Shown: positions 51,491 to 60,719 of the stretch, one piece after another
Layout: each line of letters begins with the position of its first letter
How positions within the stretch are numbered: the first letter of the stretch is position 1
Source of the DNA: Streptomyces rishiriensis
GTDB lineage: Bacteria > Actinomycetota > Actinomycetes > Streptomycetales > Streptomycetaceae
NCBI RefSeq assembly: GCF_030815485.1
Contig: NZ_JAUSWV010000002.1
Location: 5,084,001-5,148,000 of the forward strand
Length of the DNA stretch: 64,000 bases
Direction of reading: 5' to 3'
Made by a program: the position numbers and the translations under genes
Notes under the pieces: model-generated
The model's database searches: none
What the model was told of the DNA's origin: nothing
What the model saw: only the letters and a program-made list of their open reading frames with translations

Positions 51491-52729
51491 GTGAGCGAGA
51501 GCAGCGCTGAGGCGGTGGCGGGCGCCGCCTCGGCGGTCGTCGCCGCATCCGCCGCGGGGGCGGCCGGAGGGTGGCGCCGGGCGACCGGCGTCGCCGGCGC
51601 CGCGATAGGCGTGATCGCCGCGGGCGCCGCGGCGGGTGTCGCCCTGGAGCGGATGACCGTGGGGCGCGGCATGCGGGCGAAGGCCCGGCTCGCCCTCGAC
51701 TCGACGGGACCGTACGGCGCGCTGCGCGGCACCCCCGACAAGGCGTACGCCGACGACGGCACCGAGCTGTACTACGAGGTCGACGACGTCGAGCCGCAGG
51801 GCGGACCTGCGAACCGGCGGCGCAGGCTCTTCGGGCGCAGGGCCCCGCTCCCCGTCACGGTCGTATTCAGCCACGGCTACTGCCTCAACCAGGACTCCTG
51901 GCACTTCCAGCGGGCGGCCCTGCGAGGTGTCGTACGGACCGTGTACTGGGACCAGCGCAGTCACGGCCGGTCCGGGCGCGGCAACGCCCAGATACGAAAC
52001 GGCGAGCCGCTCACCATCGATCAGCTGGGGCGCGATCTGAGGGCGGTGATCGACGCGGCCGTGCCGGAGGGGCCGATCGTGCTCGTCGGACACTCCATGG
52101 GCGGGATGACGGTGATGGCCCTGGCCGCGCTGTACCCCGAGCTGATCCGTGAGCGGGTCGTCGCCACCGCCTTCGTCGGTACCTCGTCGGGGCGGCTCGG
52201 CGAAGTCAACTTCGGGCTGCCGGTCGCGGGAGTGAACGCGGTGCGGCGGGTGCTGCCGGGGGTGCTGAAGGCACTGGGACAGCAGGCGGCCCTGGTGGAG
52301 AAGGGGCGGCGGGCCACCGCCGATCTGTTCGCCGGGATCATCAAGCGGTACTCGTTCGCGTCGCGGGACGTGGATCCGGCGGTGGCGCGGTTCGCCGAGC
52401 GGATGATCGAGGGAACGCCGATCGACGTGGTCGCCGAGTTCTACCCGGCGTTCACGGATCACGACAAGACCGAGGCGCTGGCCTGTTTCACCGACATGCC
52501 GGTGCTGGTGCTCGCCGGGATCGGGGACCTGGTCACACCGAGCGAGCACAGTGAGGCGATCGCGGACGCCCTGCCGGGCGCGGAACTGGTCCTGGTGCCG
52601 GATGCGGGGCACCTCGTCATGCTGGAGCACCCGGAAGTGGTCACCGACCGCCTCGCCGATCTGCTCGCCCGCACAGGGGCGATACCGAACCCGGCTACCG
52701 TGAACGGCTGTGACTCCGCCTCCTCCTGA
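51491..52729 (+). CDS. Alpha/beta hydrolase with N-terminal membrane segment
   Basis: 412 aa from a GTG with AGAGGAG upstream. An Ala/Gly-rich N-terminal hydrophobic region (about 12-55) precedes the hydrolase fold: VVFSHGYCLNQDSWHFQRAA (oxyanion loop), VLVGHSMGGMTVMAL (nucleophile Ser), LAGIGDLVTPSEHSEAI (Asp) and PDAGHLVMLEHPE (His). A conserved neighbour between alr and tsaE. Substrate unknown; an esterase or lipase is likely. Confidence 0.92.
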   Translation: MSESSAEAVAGAASAVVAASAAGAAGGWRRATGVAGAAIGVIAAGAAAGVALERMTVGRGMRAKARLALDSTGPYGALRGTPDKAYADDGTELYYEVDDVEPQGGPANRRRRLFGRRAPLPVTVVFSHGYCLNQDSWHFQRAALRGVVRTVYWDQRSHGRSGRGNAQIRNGEPLTIDQLGRDLRAVIDAAVPEGPIVLVGHSMGGMTVMALAALYPELIRERVVATAFVGTSSGRLGEVNFGLPVAGVNAVRRVLPGVLKALGQQAALVEKGRRATADLFAGIIKRYSFASRDVDPAVARFAERMIEGTPIDVVAEFYPAFTDHDKTEALACFTDMPVLVLAGIGDLVTPSEHSEAIADALPGAELVLVPDAGHLVMLEHPEVVTDRLADLLARTGAIPNPATVNGCDSASS

Positions 52730-52809
52730 CGGAGGTGGCTTCCGGCCTTCGACGCGGTCCAGCCGAACCGACCCCTTGCGGGGTGTGATCAGTGTACTAC
52801 TGCGAGTGA

Positions 52810-53331
52810 GTGATGATGGAAGAGAACACGGCATCACGCCGGTCCGTCCAGCTGCGCATCGACTCCCCCGAACAGATGGGTGAGCTGGGCCGCCGGCTCG
52901 CCGGGCTGTTGCGGGCGGGTGATCTGGTGATGCTCAGCGGAGAACTCGGCGCGGGCAAGACGACGCTCACCCGCGGGCTCGGCGCCGGGCTCGGCGTCCG
53001 CGGCGCCGTCACCTCGCCGACGTTCGTGATCGCCCGTGTGCACCCCTCGCTCGGGGACGGTCCACCGCTCGTCCACGTCGACGCGTACCGCCTGGGCGGC
53101 GGGCTCGACGAGATGGAGGACCTCGACCTCGACGTGTCGCTGCCCGCGTCGGTGATCGTCGTGGAATGGGGCGAGGGCAAGGTCGAGGAGCTGACCGACG
53201 ACCGGCTCCAGGTCCTCATCCACCGGGCCGTCGGCGACACCACCGACGAGGTGCGGCACGTCACGGTGACGGGGCTCGGCGATCGCTGGACCTCGGCGGA
53301 CCTCGGCGTGCTGTCGGTCCTGTCCGGCTGA
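52810..53331 (+). CDS. tsaE: tRNA t6A synthesis ATPase TsaE
   Basis: 173 aa (ATG repeats at 52813 and 52816 are alternative starts). Walker A SGELGAGKTT, switch TSPTFVI, Walker B-like VHVDAYRL, and VIVVEWGEG. Works with TsaB and TsaD, both encoded within 3.4 kb downstream. Confidence 0.96.
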   Translation: MMMEENTASRRSVQLRIDSPEQMGELGRRLAGLLRAGDLVMLSGELGAGKTTLTRGLGAGLGVRGAVTSPTFVIARVHPSLGDGPPLVHVDAYRLGGGLDEMEDLDLDVSLPASVIVVEWGEGKVEELTDDRLQVLIHRAVGDTTDEVRHVTVTGLGDRWTSADLGVLSVLSG

Positions 53332-53410
53332 CCGCCCTCACCCGGCCCGTCGGCATGGTCGGCGTGCGGTCGGCCGCAAGGGCGTCGGCGTGTGGGCGAC
53401 GGTGCGGCGC

Positions 53411-53581
53411 TCACGCCGCCTTGGGGCGCGCCACCGGGCGCTCCGTGAGTGCCGGGTCGGGCAGCCGCGGAGGTGTCGAGACGGCTTCCGCGGCCGCGCA
53501 GGAGGCCAGCAGATCGCGCATGGACACACCGGCGAGCGTGAACGGCCGAGAGGGCCGGCCCTTGGGTTCGGTGACCGACAT
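53411..53581 (-). CDS. Small basic protein (56 aa), unknown
   Basis: MSVTEPKGRPSRPFTLAGVS, then MRDLLASCAAAEAVSTPPRL, ending RPVARPKAA. The ribosome site AGGAGG is 7 nt before the ATG. Unlike a random frame it has a plausible amphipathic helix (LAGVSMRDLLASCAAAEAV) flanked by Pro/Arg-rich ends. A 16-bp palindrome lies 32 nt upstream (53613-53628). It is on the opposite strand to tsaE, whose stop is 79 bp away. No family recognised. Confidence 0.7.
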   Translation of the reverse strand: MSVTEPKGRPSRPFTLAGVSMRDLLASCAAAEAVSTPPRLPDPALTERPVARPKAA

Positions 53582-53612
53582 GGACGCCTCCTGAGGTTCG
53601 GGGGCGGGCGTG

Positions 53613-53628
53613 GTTAGGTAGACCTAAC
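53613..53628. promoter_or_regulatory. Palindrome GTTAGGT-AG-ACCTAAC upstream of the 56-aa gene
   Basis: Seven-base inverted arms separated by 2 bp. The arms TTAGGT/ACCTAA resemble half-sites of DtxR/IdeR-type metalloregulators, but the spacing is shorter than a 19-bp iron box. It lies where the promoter of the small gene should be. Confidence 0.5.
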
Positions 53629-53735
53629 TACGAAGTTGATACCATGTGACCACGCACAAGACACCCGACGCAACATTTTGCCGACGTCTCGTCGGAACGT
53701 TCACGAGATACCCGGGGGCCGGCCCCGGCGTGCGG

Positions 53736-54287
53736 CTACGGGATCACGACGACGGGCTGTCCGATCGTCGCGAAGTCCCACATGGCGTCGCCGTCCGCGA
53801 CGGTCTGCCGGATGCCTCCCGTCTTCACCGTGGGGTCGGGCTCGGGCAGCGAGCCGTCCAGGGCCGCGCTGAAGCCGATCGTCACGTTGTTCACGGTCGC
53901 GAAGCGCACGACGTGCTCGATGGGGGTGCCGTCGGTGCCGGTGACGGCACCCGCCCGGGAGGTGACGGCGTAGTTGCCCGGGAGCGGGTCCACGCTGCCG
54001 GGAGCCACCTTGAACGTCCGTCCGACCCCGCCGTCCGACCGGACCAGCCACACCCGGTCGTCGTCCAGCGAGTACACGACCCGCGCCCCGACGCCCGAAT
54101 CGGCCGGCAGCGCTGCGGGGTGGTGCTTGTCCCGGGGCGCCTTCACCGCCTTCGCGGGGGCTCCGCTGCGCTGCGGCCGGCTCAGGTCGGCGGGCGCGTT
54201 CGCCGACGCCTGGAAGGTGAGGAACGCGACCGTCGCCAGGGCCGCCGAGGTGAGCCCGGCGACGAAAGTCGAGCTGTTGCTTGGCAT
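53736..54287 (-). CDS. Secreted or membrane-anchored hypothetical protein
   Basis: 183 aa. A hydrophobic N-terminus (FVAGLTSAALATVAFLTFQA) forms a signal anchor or uncleaved signal. A Pro/Lys/Arg linker follows, then a beta-rich domain: VVYSLDDDRVWLVRSDGGVG, TFKVAPGSVDPLPGNYAVTS, IEHVVRFATVNNVTIGFSAA and GGIRQTVADGDAMWDFATIG. The last part recalls L,D-transpeptidase-like or Ig-like folds, but the catalytic Cys is missing. Function unknown. Confidence 0.75.
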   Translation of the reverse strand: MPSNSSTFVAGLTSAALATVAFLTFQASANAPADLSRPQRSGAPAKAVKAPRDKHHPAALPADSGVGARVVYSLDDDRVWLVRSDGGVGRTFKVAPGSVDPLPGNYAVTSRAGAVTGTDGTPIEHVVRFATVNNVTIGFSAALDGSLPEPDPTVKTGGIRQTVADGDAMWDFATIGQPVVVIP

Positions 54288-54398
54288 CGGCGACCACCCA
54301 GTCTGTCCCGTACGTCACGTTTCGCGGCGACGTTAGCAGTCATCACGCCTCCGACCGGCGCGGCCCTGTCCGGGGCACGGGAGCCGTAGGCTGTTTGC

Positions 54399-55052
54399 GT
54401 GCTCTTGCTCGCTCTGGATACCGCCACCCCCGCCGTCACCGTCGCGCTGCACGACGGCACGGACGTCATCGCCTCCTCGAGTCAGGTCGACGCGCGCCGC
54501 CACGGCGAGTTGCTGCTGCCGGCCGTCGACCGGCTGCTCGCCGGGGCCGGGCGCGGTCTCGACGCCGTCACCGGGATCGTCGTCGGCATCGGCCCCGGCC
54601 CCTACACCGGGCTGAGAGTCGGCCTGATGACCGCCGACACCTTCGGGCTCGCGCTCGGCGTCCCGGTACACGGCCTGTGCACGCTCGACGGCCTGGCCTA
54701 CGCGTCCGACCTGCGGGGCCCCTTCGTCGTGGCGACCGACGCCCGCCGCAAGGAGGTCTACTGGGCCCGCTACGCCGACTCCCGGACCCGGGTCTCGGAC
54801 CCCGCGGTGGACCGGCCCGCCGACATCGCCGACGCGGTGGCCGGGCTGCCGTCCGTCGGCGCGGGCGCGCTGCTGTACCCGGACACCTTCCCCGAGGCGC
54901 ACGAGCCGGAGCACGTCTCCGCCGCCGCCCTCGCCTCGCTCGCCGCCGAGCGGCTCGCCCGCGGCGAGGAACTGCCGGCCCCGCGCCCGCTGTACCTGCG
55001 CCGACCGGACGCCCAGGTGCCGAAGAACTACAAGGTGGTCACCCCCAAGTGA
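54399..55052 (+). CDS. tsaB: tRNA t6A synthesis protein TsaB
   Basis: 217 aa from a GTG. ASKHA-fold scaffold for TsaD: LLALDTATPAVTVALHDGTD, GIGPGPYTGLRVGLMTA. TAGGCT 6 nt before the GTG suggests a leaderless mRNA. The stop overlaps rimI (GTGA). Confidence 0.96.
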   Translation: MLLLALDTATPAVTVALHDGTDVIASSSQVDARRHGELLLPAVDRLLAGAGRGLDAVTGIVVGIGPGPYTGLRVGLMTADTFGLALGVPVHGLCTLDGLAYASDLRGPFVVATDARRKEVYWARYADSRTRVSDPAVDRPADIADAVAGLPSVGAGALLYPDTFPEAHEPEHVSAAALASLAAERLARGEELPAPRPLYLRRPDAQVPKNYKVVTPK

Positions 55053-55624
55053 CCGGAACCGCCGACCCGGCCGGCCGACCCGTGCTGCGTGAGATGCGCT
55101 GGTGGGACATCGAACCCGTGCTGGAGCTGGAGAAGGACCTCTTCCCTGAGGACGCCTGGTCACGGGGCATGTTCTGGTCCGACCTGGCCCATGCGCGCGG
55201 CCCCGACGCGACCCGGCGGTATCTCGTCGCGGTCGACACCACGCCCGACGGCGAGCGGATCGTCGGGTACGCGGGCCTGGCCGCGGCCGGCACGGGGTCC
55301 GACAGCGGCTTCGCCGCGGTCGCCGACGTCCAGACCATCGCCGTGGCCCGCGGTCACTGGGGCACCGGGCTCGGCGGCCGCCTGCTGACGGAGCTGCTGC
55401 GCGCGGCGACCGCCTTCGAGTGCGCCGAGGTCATGCTGGAGTGCCGCATCGACAACGTGCGCGCCCAGAAGCTCTACGAACGCTTCGGCTTCGAGGCCAT
55501 CGGCTTCCGGCGCGGCTACTACCAGCCGGGGAACGTGGACGCCCTGGTGATGCGGCTGACCGATCCATCGACATCAGTACCGACCCCGGTACAAGGGACA
55601 CAGGAAACCGAGAACAATGGCTGA
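55049..55624 (+). CDS. rimI: Ribosomal S18 N-alanine acetyltransferase (GNAT)
   Basis: 191 aa from a GTG overlapping the tsaB stop. GNAT core: LREMRWWDIEPVLELEKDLF, VQTIAVARGHWGTGLGGRLL (acetyl-CoA loop), NVRAQKLYERFGFEAIGFRR. The C-terminal extension overlaps tsaD by 8 nt. The tsaB-rimI-tsaD order is the usual bacterial arrangement. Confidence 0.94.
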   Translation: MTGTADPAGRPVLREMRWWDIEPVLELEKDLFPEDAWSRGMFWSDLAHARGPDATRRYLVAVDTTPDGERIVGYAGLAAAGTGSDSGFAAVADVQTIAVARGHWGTGLGGRLLTELLRAATAFECAEVMLECRIDNVRAQKLYERFGFEAIGFRRGYYQPGNVDALVMRLTDPSTSVPTPVQGTQETENNG

Positions 55625-56714
55625 CGAACCCCTGGTTCTGGGGATCGAGACCTCCTGCGACGAGACCGGCGTCGGCGTCGTGCGCGGCACGACCCTGCTG
55701 GCGGACGCGATCGCCTCCAGCGTCGACGAGCACGCCCGCTTCGGCGGGGTCGTGCCGGAAGTGGCGTCGCGGGCCCACCTCGAGGCGATGGTCCCGACCA
55801 TCGAGCGGGCGCTGAAGGAAGCGGGGGTGAGCCCCAGGGACCTCGACGGCATCGCGGTCACCGCCGGTCCCGGTCTCGCCGGCGCCCTGCTGGTCGGCGT
55901 CTCCGCGGCGAAGGCGTACGCGTACGCCCTCGGCAAGCCCCTCTACGGCGTGAACCACCTCGCCTCCCACATCTGCGTGGACCAGCTGGAGCACGGCGCG
56001 CTGCCCGAGCCGACGATGGCGCTGCTGGTGTCCGGCGGCCACTCGTCCCTGCTGCTGTCCACCGACATCACCTCCGACGTCCGTCCGATGGGCGCGACCA
56101 TCGACGACGCGGCGGGCGAGGCCTTCGACAAGATCGCCCGGGTGCTGAACCTGGGCTTCCCGGGCGGCCCGGTCATCGACCGCTACGCGCGCGAGGGCGA
56201 CCCGTCGGCGATCGCGTTCCCACGCGGCCTGACCGGCCCGCGCGACCCGGTGTACGACTTCTCCTTCTCCGGGCTGAAGACGGCGGTCGCCCGCTGGATC
56301 GAGGCCAAGCGGGCGGCGGGCGAGGAGGTGCCGGTCCGGGACGTGGCGGCCTCCTTCCAGGAGGCGGTCGTGGACGTCCTGACCCGTAAGGCCGTACGGG
56401 CGTGCCGCGACGAGGGCGTCGACCACCTGATGATCGGCGGCGGCGTGGCCGCGAACACCCGGTTGCGGGCCCTGGCCCAGGAGCGTTGCGAGGCGGCCGG
56501 TATCCGGCTGCGCGTCCCGCGCCCCAAACTGTGCACGGACAACGGCGCGATGGTGGCCGCCCTGGGCGCGGAGATGGTGGCCCGGGGGCGCGCCGCGTCC
56601 GGCTGGGACCTGTCGGCGGACTCCTCGCTGCCGGTGACCGAGCCGCATGTGCCGGGCCGGCCGCACGACCACGACCACGTGCACGAGGTCGGCGAGGGCA
56701 ACCTCTACTCATGA
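55617..56714 (+). CDS. tsaD: tRNA threonylcarbamoyladenosine synthase catalytic subunit
   Basis: 365 aa. LGIETSCDETGVGVVRGTTL at the N-terminus, metal histidines in YGVNHLASHICVD, and LLVSGGHSSLLL, GGGVAANTRLR, CTDNGAMVA. A His-rich C-terminus (RPHDHDHVHEVGEG) could bind metal. Completes t6A synthesis with TsaB and TsaE. Confidence 0.97.
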   Translation: MADEPLVLGIETSCDETGVGVVRGTTLLADAIASSVDEHARFGGVVPEVASRAHLEAMVPTIERALKEAGVSPRDLDGIAVTAGPGLAGALLVGVSAAKAYAYALGKPLYGVNHLASHICVDQLEHGALPEPTMALLVSGGHSSLLLSTDITSDVRPMGATIDDAAGEAFDKIARVLNLGFPGGPVIDRYAREGDPSAIAFPRGLTGPRDPVYDFSFSGLKTAVARWIEAKRAAGEEVPVRDVAASFQEAVVDVLTRKAVRACRDEGVDHLMIGGGVAANTRLRALAQERCEAAGIRLRVPRPKLCTDNGAMVAALGAEMVARGRAASGWDLSADSSLPVTEPHVPGRPHDHDHVHEVGEGNLYS

Positions 56715-56971
56715 CGGTCGCCCTGATGTGGGAGGCCCGGGCGGTCACCGGCCGGGGCGAGGAACTGCTCGCCTGGGCGCGGGCGCAGGAACTCGCGCCC
56801 GGGCCCGTGCGCCGGGAGATTTTCCGCGCCCCCCAGGACCGGGTGCTGGTCATCACCTGGTGGGACGCCGACTACGACGCCGTCCTCCCCGAACTCCCCG
56901 ATCCCGACGAGACCTTGGTCAGCCGGGCGGTGCACCGGTGGCGGTTCGAGCCGGTGCCGGACCCGACGTGA
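56711..56971 (+). CDS. Small hypothetical protein
   Basis: 86 aa (MTVALMWEARAVTGRGEELL), starting inside the tsaD stop (ATGA). Compact alpha/beta pattern: EELLAWARAQEL, RREIFRAPQDRVLVITWWDA, HRWRFEPV. It resembles small dimeric alpha-beta barrel (antibiotic monooxygenase-like) proteins in strand/helix order, but this is only a guess. Co-translated with tsaD. Confidence 0.72.
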   Translation: MTVALMWEARAVTGRGEELLAWARAQELAPGPVRREIFRAPQDRVLVITWWDADYDAVLPELPDPDETLVSRAVHRWRFEPVPDPT

Positions 56972-57098
56972 GCGGCGGCGCCTCGCCCACGAAGACGAGC
57001 GGCGCGGGGCCTCAAGGCGTCCCGGGGCGGCTGGGCGGCGTGAGAAGGCGCTGCTCCACCGCGTCCGGTCCCACCGGCCGACGCCGCCCGCGAGCACG

Positions 57099-59402
57099 TC
57101 AGTCCGGCAGGACGTCCGCCTCACAGCGCAGCCGACGCTCCGCCCCCACCTCGCGCACCGGTCCGGTGAGCCGTACCCGGGCCACCTCCCGCACCTGTCC
57201 GCTGGAGGCCCCCAACCGCAGCTCCAGGTCCCCGGGTTCGACCACCCGGCGTCCCGCGCGGTCGGTGAACGCCGACAGGTCGGCGTGGAAGCGGAAGGCC
57301 ACCCGGGCCGCGCCGCCCGCCGCCAGCTCGAGCCGCTGGTAGCCGATCAGCCGTACGTCGGGACGGGTCACGCTCGCCACCGGGTCGTGCAGATACAGCT
57401 GCACGACCTCCGCGCCCGCCCGGTCGCCGGTGTTGCGGACCGTGACGGACAGGTCGTACGAGCCGTCCGTGCCGATCTCCGCGTCCGGGCCGGAGAAGTC
57501 CTCCCACGCGAACTGCGTGTAGGAGCACCCGTGTCCGAACGGGTACAGCGGGGTCGGGTCCAGGTTGCTGACCTCGCCCGCCAGGCCCAGCGGCGGCTGG
57601 AGATAGGTCCAGGGCTGGCCGCCCGGCACCTGCGGCACGCTCACCGGAAGGCGGCCCGAGGGGTTCACCCGGCCCGAGAGCACCCCGGCCACCGCGGGAC
57701 CGCCCTCCTCGCCGGGGAAGAACGCCTGGACGACCGCTCCCAGCCGCCCGTGCCAGCGGCCGAGCGCGTACGGGCGGCCGGTGAGCAGGACGAGGACGAC
57801 CGGGACGCCCGTCGCGACCAGCGCGTCCAGCAGTGCGCCCTGGACACCGGGCAGGCTGAGGTCGGCCACGTCGCAGCCCTCGCCGGAGGTGCCCCGGCCG
57901 AACAGGCCCGCCCGGTCGCCCAGGACGGCCACGCAGACGTCCGCCTCGGCGGCGCGGGCGATGGCCTCGGTGAAGCCGGACGGGTCCGGGTCCGAGACTC
58001 CGCACCCTTCGGTGAAGGTGACTTTGGCGTCCGGGAGCTCGGCCCGCAGGGACTCCAGCACGGTGGGGATCTCGATGCCCAGGTCCACCTCCGGGTGGTG
58101 CGTGAGGACATGGGACGGGAAGGAGTAGCAGCCCAGCATCGCCAGCGCGTCGGCCGCCCGCGGGCCCACCACGGCGATGCGGGTGTCGGGGGCGAGGGGG
58201 AGCAGCCCGTCGGGGTTGTCCAGCAGGACCACCGACTCCTCCGCCAGCCGGCGGGCCAGGGCGCGGTTGGCCGCCGGGTCGAGGTCGACCGACTCGGGGC
58301 TCGGCGGCTGCCAGTCCTCGTCCAGCAGCCCCAGTTCGCACTTCTGGAGCAGGACGCGGTGGGCGGCCCGGTCGATCAGCTCCTCGGGGAGCTCGCCGGC
58401 GCGTACGGCGGCGACCAGTGCCTCGCCGTAGTACTTGACGGTGGGCAGCTCGACGTCGATGCCGGCCGCCAGGGCGAGGTGGGCCGCCTCCGTGGGGGTG
58501 CCGGCGACCCGGTGCAGGGTCTGGAGGAAGCCGATGCCGAAGTAGTCGGCGACGACCGTGCCGGTGAAGCCCCACTCCTCCCGCAGGAGCCGGGTCAGCA
58601 GCTCGGGGTCGGCGGAGGCCGGGACGCCGTCGCGTTCGGTGTAGGCCGCCATCACCGAGCGGGCGCCGCCCTCGCGCAGCGCCATCTCGAAGGGGGGCAG
58701 GGTCACATCGGCGAACTCCCGGGTGCCCGCCCGCACCGGGGCCAGGTTGCGGGCGCCCGCCGAGGAGGCGTACCCCGCGAAGTGCTTGAGGGTGGCGACG
58801 ATCCCGGCGGACTCGAGCCCGCGGACGTAGGCCGTGCCGATCGTGCCGACCAGATACGGGTCCTCGCCGATCGTCTCCTCGACGCGGCCCCAGCGCGGAT
58901 CCCGGACGACGTCCAGGACGGGGGCGAGGCCCTGGTGGACGCCGACCGCGCGCAGGTCGCGGCCGATCGCCCGGCCCATCTCCTCCACCAGCGGCGGGTC
59001 GAAGGCGGCGCCCCAGGCGAGCGGGACCGGATAGGCGGTGGCCCGCCAGGCGGTGAAGCCGGCCAGGCACTCCTCGTGGGCGACGGCCGGGATGCCGAAG
59101 CGGCCGGCCGCGGCGATCCGCCGCTGGGCGAGGGCCAGGGCGCGGGCGCCGAGCGCGGGGTCCACGGGCGCGGTGCCGAAGGACCGGGTCAGCTGGCCGA
59201 GCCCCCGGGTGATCAGCTCGTCCCAGTCGTAGTCGGCGGTCATGTCGTGCTGGTGCGGGGCGACTCCGTCGCCGTCCGTCGCGGCGCCGACCCACACGCC
59301 GTACAGCTGGGCGGTCTTCTCCTCCAGGGTCATCCGGGAGAGGAGGTCGTCGACACGGGCGGCGGCGGGCAGGGCGGGGTCACGCCAGGGGGCGGTGGTC
59401 AT
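57099..59402 (-). CDS. Family 3 glycoside hydrolase (beta-glucosidase/beta-xylosidase)
   Basis: 767 aa from the ATG at 59402. GH3 N-domain: LAPVLDVVRDPRWGRVEETI, GEDPYLVGTIGTAYVRG, KHFAGY, and the nucleophile Asp in GTVVADYFGIG. The C-domain holds VVGPRAADALAMLGCYSF and a glutamate/His acid-base region. A fibronectin III-like end (from about 650) follows. No signal peptide, so it is likely cytoplasmic and acts on imported oligosaccharides. The nearby xylanase makes beta-xylosidase plausible. The promoter carries two operator-like CGAAACATTCG-type sites. Confidence 0.93.
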   Translation of the reverse strand: MTTAPWRDPALPAAARVDDLLSRMTLEEKTAQLYGVWVGAATDGDGVAPHQHDMTADYDWDELITRGLGQLTRSFGTAPVDPALGARALALAQRRIAAAGRFGIPAVAHEECLAGFTAWRATAYPVPLAWGAAFDPPLVEEMGRAIGRDLRAVGVHQGLAPVLDVVRDPRWGRVEETIGEDPYLVGTIGTAYVRGLESAGIVATLKHFAGYASSAGARNLAPVRAGTREFADVTLPPFEMALREGGARSVMAAYTERDGVPASADPELLTRLLREEWGFTGTVVADYFGIGFLQTLHRVAGTPTEAAHLALAAGIDVELPTVKYYGEALVAAVRAGELPEELIDRAAHRVLLQKCELGLLDEDWQPPSPESVDLDPAANRALARRLAEESVVLLDNPDGLLPLAPDTRIAVVGPRAADALAMLGCYSFPSHVLTHHPEVDLGIEIPTVLESLRAELPDAKVTFTEGCGVSDPDPSGFTEAIARAAEADVCVAVLGDRAGLFGRGTSGEGCDVADLSLPGVQGALLDALVATGVPVVLVLLTGRPYALGRWHGRLGAVVQAFFPGEEGGPAVAGVLSGRVNPSGRLPVSVPQVPGGQPWTYLQPPLGLAGEVSNLDPTPLYPFGHGCSYTQFAWEDFSGPDAEIGTDGSYDLSVTVRNTGDRAGAEVVQLYLHDPVASVTRPDVRLIGYQRLELAAGGAARVAFRFHADLSAFTDRAGRRVVEPGDLELRLGASSGQVREVARVRLTGPVREVGAERRLRCEADVLPD

Positions 59403-59464
59403 GAAACTCCTGTCAGAGGTCGGTGAGCCACCAGGTGGACAGTCGGTGCGGACAACGAGGCGAA

Positions 59465-59496
59465 CGAATGTTTCGAGCATTACTTCGAATGTTCCG
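59465..59496. promoter_or_regulatory. Two operator-like sites between the GH3 and lacI-type genes
   Basis: Minus-strand CGAAACATTCG (59475-59465) and CGGAACATTCG (59496-59486), 21 bp apart, i.e. about two helical turns. They match CGAAACTTTCG before the xylanase at 10 and 9 of 11 positions. Confidence 0.6.
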
Positions 59497-59555
59497 GGAA
59501 CCTATGGCGTCACAATAGGTTCGTCAAGAGGTCGCGTGGCGATACGATCGCCGCC

Positions 59556-60614
59556 ATGACACCCTCGGACCCCGTGGAAACGCGGACAGAAGCGCGGCCG
59601 ACGCAGACTGCGACGCTCGCGGAGATCGCCCGCGAGGCCGGCGTATCGGCGCCGACTGTTTCGAAGGTCCTCAACGGCCGCGCCGACGTCGCCCCCGCGA
59701 CCCGTACCCGCGTCGAGGAACTGCTGCGCGCCCACGGCTACCGCCGCCGCCGCGCCGAGGCGACCCGCTCCCCCCTGATCGATCTGGTCTTCCACGAACT
59801 GGAGAGCGCCTGGGCGATGGAGGTCATCCGGGGCGTCGAGAACGTGGCGCGGGACGCCGGGCTGAGTGTCGTGCTGAGCGAGAGCGCCGGACGGCTCACG
59901 CCCGGCCGGACCTGGGCCGACCAGGTCGCGGCCCGCCGTCCGCACGGTGTCGTGCTGGTCCTCTCCGGACTCGACGAGTCCCAGCGGGCACTGCTGACCA
60001 GCCGGTCCATCCCCTTCGTGGTGATGGACCCGGCCGGCGACCCGGGCGCCGACGTGCCGTCCATCGGGGCCACCAACTGGCAGGGCGGCCTCGCCGCGAC
60101 CCGGCACCTGGTCGAGCTGGGGCACCGGCGGATCGGGGCGATCAGCGGCCCGCCGCAGATGATGTGCAGCCGCGCCCGGATCGACGGCTACCGTGCCGCG
60201 CTGGAGACGGCCGGGCTCCCCGTCGACCAGCAGCTGATCAAGACCGGCGACTTCCACCACGAGACCGGCTACCGGCTCGGCCGTGAGCTCCTCGAGCGCC
60301 CGGACCGGCCCACCGCCGTCTTCGCGGGCAACGACCTCCAGGCGCTCGGCTTCTACGAGGCGGCCCGTGAGCTGGGACTGCGCATCCCGGAGGACGTGAG
60401 CGTGGTCGGCTTCGACGACCTGCCGGTGGCCCGCTGGGTGGGCCCGCCGCTGACGACCGTACGGCAGCCGCTCACGGAGATGGCCGAGGCGGCGGCGCGG
60501 CTGGTGCTGGAGCTGGGGCGCGCCGCGTCCCGGGAGGCACCGACGGCGACGCGCGTGGAGCTGGCGACGAGTCTGGTGGTGCGCACGAGCACGGGGCCGC
60601 CGCCCGCCCGGTAG
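59556..60614 (+). CDS. LacI-family transcriptional regulator
   Basis: 352 aa. HTH and hinge: ATLAEIAREAGVSAPTVSKV, LNGRADVAPATRTRVEELLR. The sugar-binding domain includes VMDPAGDPGADVPSIGATNW, HRRIGAISGPPQMMCSRARI and VSVVGFDDLPVARWVGPPLT. TACGAT 7 nt before the ATG suggests a leaderless mRNA. Divergent from GH3 and directly upstream of the xylanase, so it is the likely repressor of both, with a xylo- or gluco-oligosaccharide as inducer (inference). Confidence 0.93.
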   Translation: MTPSDPVETRTEARPTQTATLAEIAREAGVSAPTVSKVLNGRADVAPATRTRVEELLRAHGYRRRRAEATRSPLIDLVFHELESAWAMEVIRGVENVARDAGLSVVLSESAGRLTPGRTWADQVAARRPHGVVLVLSGLDESQRALLTSRSIPFVVMDPAGDPGADVPSIGATNWQGGLAATRHLVELGHRRIGAISGPPQMMCSRARIDGYRAALETAGLPVDQQLIKTGDFHHETGYRLGRELLERPDRPTAVFAGNDLQALGFYEAARELGLRIPEDVSVVGFDDLPVARWVGPPLTTVRQPLTEMAEAAARLVLELGRAASREAPTATRVELATSLVVRTSTGPPPAR

Positions 60615-60695
60615 GAACGCGAGTGGCCGGAAGTTGACGTATTGACGGGTGTGGCGGACACCTCCACACTCCTCCGAAGTCAATCGGTTGCACGA

Positions 60696-60708
60696 CCGAA
60701 ACTTTCGG
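60696..60708. promoter_or_regulatory. Operator-like palindrome before the xylanase gene
   Basis: CCGAAA-C-TTTCGG, a perfect 13-bp palindrome that runs into the GGAGG ribosome site. From memory, similar GAAA-N-TTTC elements are reported upstream of Streptomyces xylanase genes. Related sites lie before the GH3 gene. Confidence 0.65.
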
Positions 60709-60719
60709 AGGCACCCGCA

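Noticed and set aside
53613..53628. A true iron box (DmdR/IdeR site)
   Set aside because: The arms fit, but the arm spacing is about 5 bp shorter than the 19-bp consensus. It is kept only as an unassigned palindrome.
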